Positions 55,884 through 64,000 of a stretch of 64,000 nt of DNA are shown piece by piece. The notes beneath the pieces are model-generated. The model was not told the origin of the DNA, searched no databases, and worked only from the letters and a program-made list of their open reading frames with translations. Source of the DNA: Impatiens glandulifera (lineage: Eukaryota; Streptophyta; Magnoliopsida; Ericales; Balsaminaceae); NCBI RefSeq assembly GCF_907164915.1, contig NC_061862.1, positions 29,157,151 through 29,221,150 on the forward strand. The letters are read 5' to 3'. The first letter of the stretch is position 1. Each line of letters opens with the position of its first letter. The position numbers and the translations under genes are program-made.

Positions 55884-56293
55884 ATATAAGTTTTACTATT
55901 TATTATTATTATTATTTTTTTACAGACGAATTATGTTTAACTTATCTTACTTATCATTTAAGTCACCTCGTGACTCGTCCATTGATGGCACATTATTAAT
56001 TTTATTATTATTTTTTTTTGGTTAATTTTGTCCATTTGTGATAGTTTATTTCGTCTCAAGATTCTCAAATAACGCAAAACTTATTATGATTCGACCAATG
56101 GTCAAAGTCAATATTATTCTCTCTTTTTTATAAATAGATAAACAATAAGATCCTTATAATTCTTCATAGAAGAGCATGACAATAAGTTAACAAGTACATA
56201 TAACTTTAACATTAACATGTTGTCTTAATTATTCAAACAGAATCACTTATTTAGGTTCACCATTTTATACGTAACAAGTTCATATTTTTGAGT
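55881..56293. other. AT-rich spacer and 3' flank of the small repeat-protein gene
   Basis: Nothing is recognised apart from the probable 3' UTR of the minus-strand gene ending at 56294. Confidence 0.45.
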
Positions 56294-56887
56294 CTAATCA
56301 TCAATCGACTTCTTCGCGTAGTATACAGTACTGCAGTTGTTGTCGTGCCCATATTGGTTGTTTTTGTGGTCCTTTGGGGGCCACAAGCCAAATCCCTGTT
56401 GGCCATCATGCACCTGATGACCGTATCCTTGCTGGTCACTATACACCTGATGACCATACCCCTGGTGGCCACCATATACCTGATGACCGTACCCTTGATG
56501 GCCACTATGACCATACCCTTGATGGCCACTATGACCATAGCCCTGGTGGACACCATGTTGATTCTGATGCCCACCATGCACCTGGTGGGTCGATGGGGAG
56601 TGCGAGTGTAAGTTGTATGATTGAGTAACCAAATAGTTTTCGGTTGAGGTATGGTTTTGGGGGTAAGTTCCATAATTGTGGTTAGTAGCATAACCGTGGC
56701 AAGGCTTTTCGGGAGATGCATATGGTCCTGGATAGCTTTCATGGTCATCGATACTTACATAACCATACTGAGAGTTGTGGGTCTCGAAGGGTGTAGTATA
56801 AGGAGGCCAGCCGGAGATGGTCCGTTGGTTGTAACCAGTACCATAGTGTTGAGAAGGAGGAAATGTGACATCAGATTGGATGACCAT
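56294..56887 (-). CDS. His/Gly/Tyr/Gln-rich repeat protein, function unknown
   Basis: An intronless frame of 197 aa starts MVIQSDVTFPPSQHYGTGY and ends AKKSIDD. The first 100 residues are rich in Tyr, Pro, His, Ser and Thr. From about 104 to 166 there are about six degenerate repeats of HQGYGH followed by SG, QVYGG, QVYSD or QVHDG. A less repetitive tail includes FGLWPPKDHKNNQYGH. There is no signal peptide or membrane span, and almost all residues favour disorder. A TATA box (CTTATAAATA on the minus strand, 56960-56951) lies about 65 bases upstream of the start, and the leader is short. These points and the clean frame favour a real gene. I do not recognise the family. His-rich repeats could bind metal ions or favour condensation or hydration, but that is inference. 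Confidence 0.7.
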   Translation of the reverse strand: MVIQSDVTFPPSQHYGTGYNQRTISGWPPYTTPFETHNSQYGYVSIDDHESYPGPYASPEKPCHGYATNHNYGTYPQNHTSTENYLVTQSYNLHSHSPSTHQVHGGHQNQHGVHQGYGHSGHQGYGHSGHQGYGHQVYGGHQGYGHQVYSDQQGYGHQVHDGQQGFGLWPPKDHKNNQYGHDNNCSTVYYAKKSIDD

Positions 56888-56950
56888 CTTTAACCTAAGG
56901 TATTTAAGGAAATGAACTTTGGTACAATGAAATATAGTGTATTCAAAGGG

Positions 56951-56960
56951 TATTTATAAG
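56951..56960 (-). promoter_or_regulatory. TATA box of the small repeat-protein gene
   Basis: CTTATAAATA on the minus strand, about 65 bases upstream of the ATG. It fits transcription starting near 56920-56930. Confidence 0.55.
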
Positions 56961-57810
56961 GGTTGGATTGATTGGTTAGCATCTTAATTAATATGAGATA
57001 AGATGGTATCTAATGCTTTCTATCAACTATGTGTTTATGATTATTATTAGTGGAGACCATTGGAATTTAAAGGTTCTAATTCTTGTGTCAAAACTTATCA
57101 CAAGGAATATGTGACAACAGGCTTGATAGTTATCATTATAACCATCTTTTTTTGGCACATACAATTACTAAATATATGTACAAAACAACCCTTTGAAAGA
57201 GCTTACAAGATTTATAATATGAATTAAATGGACAACTAGGGATTTTAACGAGTTGAATCACGTCAATTTTGTGTCTTCGTCCCAAAACGTTCTAAAAATT
57301 TCCATATTGACAACTTCTTATATTGAGCTGTTATTTTTATTATTGAGATCAATCTCTTATAAATAATATTCATATATAATCTAAGTTTGTGGATGTCACA
57401 CGGTATCAAATTCTTTAGGCAGTGATGCCTTTCAGATATTTTCTGAGGGATCTTTTATTTATATATATAATCATCAACAAGTTGTGGGGTATCATCAAAT
57501 TTGTGTTTGGTGTTACTGATAACTCAAAGTTCACAGTATCCATGTACATAAACACAAACTAGTTAATTTCAATAAAAAATTCACATCAAAAGAGAAATTG
57601 GAGATAAAGCAACCCTAAAATTGTGAAACAATAATCTTTTTTTGCCAGCTTAAACGCTCCTTATTGATCATTATTATCGACTTACTTATTTTCCAAAAGT
57701 TTTAACTTTGAGAATAAAAATACAAACCTAAATCAATACCGAATATGGTTCTTTTAAATTTATTGTCACGTTTAAATACTTATCAATATAAACCAACTAT
57801 TCAAGTCAAA
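56961..57810. other. Intergenic, upstream of the small gene
   Basis: No coding sequence or repeat is recognised. Base composition is AT-rich like the other spacers. Confidence 0.45.
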
Positions 57811-58884
57811 CACTAGTAAAAAAAAATGACAATACCAACTATAGAGGACTTCGATATTGGACTATAAACCGCTGGTATAAATCAATGCCATCGGTGCAAA
57901 GAGCGATCATCGACATTGTTATTGTTTGAAAATATAAACATCAACCCCATGTAGTGTTGCCTAGAGAACGCTATGCCGACAGTCTATACCGTCGTCACAG
58001 AGAACACTGTACCGTTTCCTAAAGAAAAAAATATTAAATTAATAATTAATAATAAATATGAAGGATAAAAATGTCATTTTCTTTTTTTATATTACATGCT
58101 AATAGCAGCAACCAAATTCAAAATTATAATATTTTTTTTATAATTTACAACTCATAAATATCGACGCATAAATGGGTACTGCTAAAAATAAAAAATCAAG
58201 GGATCCAATTAAAAAAATGATTAATATTTATGGATTAGAGTTTAGAATTTTTCGTGTGAACTCTATTTTATCTATTTTATTTTAAGTATATCAGTTTCTG
58301 CCTAACATATATTTTTTTCTATTTTATACGTTTCTATATTATTTTGAAAATTCACTCCATCTTACAAAATTACTTGTTTTAAAATTTAGATATTTGAAAA
58401 TAATATATTACTATTTTTTTATTTATTTATCATTTATTTCTTTGGTGAATTTTTATCGTAATTCTTTTTTATTTCTAGACTCAAGGACTATCTATAAAAA
58501 AAAAAAAATAATTGATGAACATCGTGAGCATAGACAAGTCCAACACCGATTCTTGCGAAGGTGAAGAATAACAGAAGATGGTGCTACAATCATAGCCGAC
58601 TCCCAATTTTGCGGTGACAAAGGACAGAACGAAGATTGTTGTACAACAACATTTCTATAGCGATTTCTTCTTACTGTTTGTATTTGCATTACCATAAAAC
58701 AGAACAATAGTGACAATTTTACCGTCACTATTGATCTTTTTATCGTCGCTATTATTTATGTTGTTAAACTTTGTCCACGGAATATATACCGTGGCTAAAA
58801 GAGTGGAATAAATTACTTTTAAAGAAAAATTATCGTCGCTAAATGTACACAAATTACCCTTGTTATTTTACATTTTTTTTTTAA
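57811..58884. other. Possible CACTA-type left end and subterminal-like repeats
   Basis: CACTAGTAAAAAAAAATGAC at 57811 resembles the inverted right end of the CACTA element at 25320. From 58690 to 58850 ACCGTCACTATT, ATCGTCGCTATT and ATCGTCGCTAA look like subterminal repeats. No matching right terminus was found, so this may be a decayed or truncated element. There are no coding sequences. Confidence 0.35.
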
Positions 58885-61430
58885 ATTTTAAAATGATCAA
58901 TTTAATAAAAATTCGTTTAAGCAAAACGAAAAAAAATGACATTAAAAAAGTTAGGTACAAATTGAATACATTAGAATAATTAATTAACTCGAAGATTTTC
59001 AAGAATAGCAATAAGATCTCCACACGAATTCACAAGTTTTCCGGATCTAATCTCCAACATCGTCATGATAATGACATTCTGAATAATCTTTAATGACTTA
59101 CTTCGTTGTTAGAAATTCTCCGATTTATTTCCAACCAGATAATCCACCAGAAAATTATAAGGATAAAGACTCGTCTTCTAAGTCTCTCAATTTTAGTCGC
59201 CCCAATCCATGTCTCCCAATAGCCACTAACAGTTTCTAGCTTAACTCATTGTATCTAATCAAATTCCATAAAAGACTCCATATACTTGCAACAATGTGAC
59301 AATGTAAAAGTAGATGAAAAGTTGTCTCAACCTCTTTGTAACACATACGAAAACGACTCACAATAATCATGCATTTTTTTCATACATCTATCGTTAGTGT
59401 GAATTTCGCCGTGAATAACACTCCAACCAAAAAAGGAGATCTTGGTAGGTATTTTAGACTCCTATAAATTTTTCCAATAAAGATCAATCATGCTAACTTT
59501 ATTGAACAAAGTGTAACAATGTCCCACATGAAAGTTATTCAGATCACGTCACCACATAGAATCCCGAGAAGACGGGTTTAAACCCTTATTTCTAACCATG
59601 AAAAAAATCTATCATTGGACATGCTTTCCTCACAGTTCAATCTTCTTCTATATCTGATACGGTTAGCAAAACCACTAGACCGAATGTCAAACACATCTTT
59701 GATTGATGAATATCTACAAATAGAAATAGAAGCAAACTTGGGGAAAAACTTCACTAAAAATTTACCACCACACCAAGTGTCGTCCCACAAACTAATCGAA
59801 CTTCCATCACCCACAATAAAAAATGAATGCTCCCGATAAACCTTCCACATGGAATAAATACCACCCCAAATGTTGCATCCCACGGGTCTATAAGATTTTT
59901 TGGTGAATCAACCAGACTTATCCTGACCATATTTACATTTAATTAATTTAACCCTAATACTATCTTGCCCAAATATAAATCTACTACACCATTTGGATAA
60001 TAAGACTTTATTAAAAGAAATAAGATCGCGGAATCCTAGTCCCCTCTGCTCTTTTATTAATTTAACCTTATCCCAACTCACTAAATGAGAAAATGAAGAA
60101 TCAGATGATCCACATAAGAATTTACACATAATTCGCTCCATCTTCACGGCCACAGACTTTGGGAGGACAAATATAGACATCACATAAGTTGACATTGAAG
60201 AAAGAGCACTCTTGATAAGAACTAAACGACCTTTCTTAGAAATCATCTTACTTTTCTATATGAGAAGCTTCCTCTCAATGTTACTAATGATAGGTCCCAA
60301 AAAGCTTTGGAGTTAGATTTAACCCTTAGAGGGAGCCCAAGATACGTAGACAGAAAAGTTCCAATTAAAAATCTCATAATACATGCCAATCTAATCTTTC
60401 TTCTAGACGAAATTGAATTAGAGAATAATATATCAGATTTATCCAAATTAACACGCAGTCCCGAACATACTCCAAATAACTAAAGAATATCACGAAGGTG
60501 CTTGACATTTCTCTTAGTAGCCTAAATCATGCAAATAGTGTCATCTGTAAAATAATAAATGAGACATAGAGAACGGAGATCGTCTCGCACCCCACGAAAT
60601 AATCCCACATTCTTAGCAAATGACATCATTCTAGAAAGGCCTTCCATGACAATAACAAATAAGAAAGGTGAAAGAGGGTCTCCATGTCTTAAATCCCTTG
60701 AACTCTCAAAGAAACCATGAGAGCTCCTATTCACGATAACAGAGAATTTTGTCGTCGATACGCAAAATCTAATCCATCCGATCCATTTCTCCCCCATATC
60801 CATTCTACCCATAATATCAAAAAGGAACTCCCAATTAACATGATCATATTTTTTCTCGATATCGAGTTTTATAAAAGCACATTTATCGTCTCTAGTCGAA
60901 TCAATACACTCATTGGCGATTAATGCCACGAAAATTTGATAGCCTTTGATGAAAGCCATATGATTGCTAGAGATAACTGTACCTAAAATTCCGCGCATTC
61001 TATTTGCCAAAATTTTCAAGATAATCTTATAAAATGATGTAATCAAACTGATGGTTCATAAATTCTTCACGTCGATAGTTTCTATTGCCTTACGAATTAG
61101 GACAATCAACGAAGAATTCCATCTTTTCTCAAAATATGAAATCGGTAGAAGTGATTCATAACCGTCATAATACCAGCCTTAAGGAACTCCCAAGCCTTTT
61201 TAAAAACCAAAAATAAAACCGTCGCTTACGGGGGACTTATCACTACCACAGTCTATTATTGTCGCCTCCACTTCCTCGATAGAGAAATGAGCTTCCAATA
61301 TGCATTTGCCATTTGCATTTGTAGATGTAAAATTGATGTTATTTAACTTTGGTCTAACCCGAAATGGTTCCTGAAACAAATTTTTGTAAAATTGAACAAT
61401 ATTATTAGATACTAAAAAATAGTTCAAAAT
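58885..61430 (-). mobile_element. LINE (L1-type) remnant, 5'-truncated
   Basis: On the minus strand, from 61430 downward: a pre-polymerase block (VQFYKNLFQEPFR, IDCGSDKSPVSDGF), reverse transcriptase (61046-60522), the segment after it (60446-59908), a zinc-binding/RVT-like region (59883-59578) and a mutated tail. Poly(T) on the plus strand near 58871-58882 may be the element's poly(A) tail. The endonuclease domain is absent. It is the same family as the remnant at 33620-36365. Confidence 0.88.
59578..61427 (-). pseudogene. LINE reverse transcriptase ORF, broken
   Basis: Reverse-transcriptase blocks are clear: TSFYKIILKILANRM, SSNHMAFIKGYQI, AFIKLDIEKKYDHVNWEFLF, then DLRHGDPLSPFLFVIVMEGL. 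The catalytic YADD box reads YYFTDDT, with Ala replaced by Thr and a Phe inserted or substituted. Further on are KGRLVLIKSALSSMSTYVMS, VSWDKVKLIKEQRGLGFRDL and FFIVGDGSSISLWDDTWCG, standard for plant L1 second ORFs. At least four frame breaks separate these pieces (about 61200-61046, 60520-60446, 60245, 59900). LINE enzymes copy their RNA at nicked target DNA; this copy is inactive. Confidence 0.88.
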
Positions 61431-61530
61431 ATGTTTAAAATAAAATTTTCTAATAATGAAACTAAATAGTTAAAATATAAATATCAGTATAGTTAAAATA
61501 TCAAAGATAAATAAATATAAATATCAGTAT

Positions 61531-62543
61531 AGTTAAAATATAAGATACTATATATGTAAGATATTAACACAATATTATAAATTGTGATAATATAGTATTA
61601 TATTATATATTAGTTTTTTTTATAAGCTTTATGTATGTAATGTCTATATAATAGACATAAATACTTCAATATATTATTCTAATACAATACAAATCTTCTA
61701 TATTTTAACATGGTATTAAAGTCAAAATTTTGTTCTTAAGTTACAAAATTTAGTCTTTTGCTGCCTCCATCAATGTTTACTTTAGCCATTGATGGAGGGC
61801 TCTAATAATTCTCTATTAATTATTATTAGTTTTTAATAATATTTTTTTCTTTCAAATAATTATGTTGATATTCCTATTTTATTCGACAATCATATTTTCT
61901 GAGTTTTGTTTTCAATTGTTGATTTATCCTAATAGTTAATGCCCATATTTTATTTGGTCTTAAGTCAATCATATGTGCTTTTTTACTAATTATTTAGTCA
62001 ACACACTACTATTATTTTGTTAGGATGAGTTTTTCAAGTGTTATTTCACTCCAACATTCTATGCCCATGAGATTCTACCTTCTTTGCTGGTTCTCTTTTA
62101 TGCAACACACTGCCATCCCGTTGTTAGATGGATCTCGAGACTCACGAGTAACTTCGGAGTTCATTCGGTTGTTGTCTCATCCCAACATTCAATGTCCATG
62201 GGATTCTACATCTTCACTAGTTTATCAGTCAATACACTGGTATCCTATAACTAGATGGAGCTCACGGGTTTCTGAAGTTTGAAGAATGCATCATCAACAT
62301 TTCAACTTCTCGTCTTCAACCTCAAGTTGTTAATCGTTTTCTATCGTGAGTTTGAGGAGGGATGTTAAAATATAAAATAATATATATGTGAGATATATAT
62401 TATCACAATATTATAAATTGTGATATTATTATTATTATTATATTATATTAGTTTTCTTATAAGGTTTATGTAATGTCTATCTAATAGACATAACGTAATT
62501 CAATATATATTCTAATACAATATAAATCTTCTATATTCTAACA
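61531..62543 (+). mobile_element. TRIM-like LTR mini-element
   Basis: LTRs of about 180 bp (61531-61710 and 62363-62543) share AAATTGTGAT, TAATGTCTAT, TAATAGACAT and the end CTAACA or TTAACA. A primer-binding-like TGGTATTAAAGTC follows the first LTR and a purine tract TTTGAGGAGGGA precedes the second. The 652-bp interior has two open stretches but no gag-pol; it contains a repeated phrase (CCAACATTC, then ATGGATCTCGAGACTCACG / AGATGGAGCTCACGG) at about 62045-62275. No convincing 5-bp duplication was seen. The element at 13513-13738 belongs to the same family. Confidence 0.78.
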
Positions 62544-63035
62544 AACATTAATAATGTCTTAAACAACTAACTTATAAATATATGATCTAATCATTTGTTA
62601 ATATGCCCTGCCTCTTAAAGGTTTATCATTGATTCATAACAAAGAAAACCACAAATTTAAATAAATTAAATTTTAAACAAAGAGAAAAACTCACGTTATC
62701 TTCTCCATTAAAATTTTAACCTTGGAAGAATTCATCTTCTGTGTACAATCTTTTTTTTGTTCATACATACTATCAAAATGTTACAAAAAAAATTGTACTA
62801 TAAATAATCTCATACAATTGTTCTAAACTAATAAATTTGTGTTAATAGTCTTATATTTTAAGATATATACGTAAATATTATCATAATAAATTTCTAAGGA
62901 GAAGAAAAAAAAATTTGTTTTAAAAGCTAACTTTGCTAGTGGACCCCAAAATGCTTTTCGAAAAATCTTACGTGACCACAAGAAAATAGGGAATCCAATT
63001 ACATCAACCATATGCTCATTCATCAACTAGAAGAT
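62544..63035. other. AT-rich spacer
   Basis: Nothing recognised. Confidence 0.45.
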
Positions 63036-64000
63036 TGTTGGGGTATGCGAACATGAACCGGGCTTGGACTAATAATATATATTATATATTATATATTATA
63101 ATGATATATTATTATATAATATTCTATATTATTATATAGTATTCTATATTATATAATAGACATCAAAATTTTCCAGTCACAACACACAAGTTTGAGGGAA
63201 ACAAGACGGGGAGAGCAAAATGAAAATGAAGACATGCGTTAGGAAGAAAAACTCTTTTTTCTTCAATTACTTTCATTTTTTTCTAGATAGTTCTTAAAGG
63301 TTGATGTAATCTTTTAAATTGTAAATATTGTTTTTTAAAACTCTGAATTACCCATTATAAATGATATTATAGTGGATGTTTAAGCGGCCTAAGGGTCCCG
63401 TGATTTTTTACTCTTGTTGATGAGTTTTCCACGCTAAAGCTCTTGTCTCTTTCTTTTTATTGTCTGCTTGGTTGAATGAATATTGATAGCTTATAAATAG
63501 AGCACTAAAACTAAAATGAATCCTTTTCGCATTAAGTTTTTTTTTATCAAGAAGTGGTAATAGAGCAAGTTGTAGTTCTTGTGCTGTTTATAATAATGTA
63601 GAGAAATATGAGTAGAATGATTACTCTTAATTGCTCTAACTATCATGTTTGACAAGAGAAAATAGAAGATATTTTTTACGTCAAATATTATTATTTACTA
63701 GTGTTTGCTGATGAAAAGTTAGAATATAAAACTGATGAGCAATGGACTTTAAGTCATCGTCAAGTGTGTGGCTACATTAGGCAATGGGTCTATGGAGAAA
63801 ACTTGAAGAGTTATATGCTCGAAAGTCTGGTACCAACAAACTATTTCTGATCAAACCGATGATGGGCTTGAAGTACCAAGATGAAAATACCATGTCCGAT
63901 CACTTGAATACATTTAAGGGGATTATTAATGAACTAGCTGGAATGGGTATCAAGTTCAATGATGAAGTGCAAGGGTTATGGATTCTTGGTACACTGCCAG
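63036..64000 (+). mobile_element. Copia retrotransposon, 5' end, continues beyond the window
   Basis: An LTR starts TGTTGGGGTATGCGAAC at 63036 and ends near TATCA at 63549. It is followed by a mutated Met-tRNA primer-binding site (TGGTAATAGAGCAAG, 63555) and a copia gag. A TATA-rich block lies near 63075-63160. The 3' part lies outside the window. Confidence 0.85.
63607..64000 (+). pseudogene. Copia Gag, 5' part, disrupted
   Basis: The frame begins MSRMITLNCSNYHV then a TGA where relatives have Trp. EKIEDIFYVKYYYLLVFADEK and HRQVCGYIRQWV follow. After that about 50-60 codons expected in relatives are missing and the frame shifts to KLEELYARKSGTNKLFLIK and MSDHLNTFKGIINELAGMGI, then EVQGLWILGTLP at the window edge. 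The deletion, the stop and the shift make this copy inactive in Gag. Confidence 0.85.

Noticed and set aside
56257..56748. Alternative frames over the small repeat gene on both strands
   Set aside because: Repetitive codons make several frames open; only the frame from 56887 has a TATA box and a balanced, repeat-structured product starting at a good ATG.
63690..63702. TTTACTAGTG as a CACTA right end for the left end at 57811
   Set aside because: It lies inside the copia gag coding sequence and no TIR or target match extends beyond these bases.

Overview
The window is nuclear DNA of a flowering plant, almost certainly a eudicot. It is strongly AT-rich, its genes have many GT-AG introns with long AT-rich intergenic stretches, the three clear host genes are plant-type proteins, and most of the rest is plant transposable elements. 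I cannot name the genus.

Host genes. (1) A six-exon DEAD-box RNA helicase of the DDX3/Ded1 type, closest in character to Arabidopsis RH11/RH37/RH52, on the minus strand at 1499-5247 (651 aa). (2) An eleven-exon catalytic subunit of protein phosphatase 2A (313 aa, PP2A-3/4 type) on the plus strand at 26768-32201. (3) An intronless polyamine/cation L-type amino-acid transporter (PUT/LAT family, 472 aa) on the plus strand at 40304-41722. (4) A small intronless gene at 56294-56887 (minus) for a His/Gly/Tyr/Gln-rich repeat protein of unknown function. They look like independently expressed loci with no shared pathway.

Mobile DNA, left to right. A fragment of a hAT element (6580-7330) comes first, then a Mutator-type TIR element with a perfect 9-bp target duplication (7833-9252). 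Next is a decayed Ty1/copia retrotransposon (9546-23662), split by an LTR element (12670-21755), which in turn holds a mini-LTR insertion (13513-13738) and a hAT transposon (14388-20185) with internal amplifications. A CACTA element (23935-25320) carries a captured fragment of an F-box/LRR gene of the VFB family. After the phosphatase come a TIR element, a LINE remnant containing a TRIM with a perfect 5-bp duplication (33809-34944), and two MITE-like elements.

The most unusual region is an 8.2-kb Mutator-like element (42496-50743). It has terminal inverted repeats, a FAR1-type transposase gene on the minus strand, and a convergent nine-exon gene on the plus strand ending in a Ulp1/C48-protease-like domain. 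Four clusters of a 15-bp near-perfect palindrome (TTTCGGG-A/T-CCCGAAA) sit in its introns and intergenic space, and telomere-like repeats lie just inside both gene starts. Each gene has one visible lesion (an in-frame TGA; a nine-A tract that shifts frame).

The right part holds a CACTA-like element (51187-55824) interrupted by a Gypsy derivative (52271-55704) that keeps gag-protease and an integrase tail but no reverse transcriptase, then the small repeat-protein gene, a second LINE remnant (58885-61430), a second TRIM-like element (61531-62543), and the 5' end of another copia element running off the window (63036-64000).
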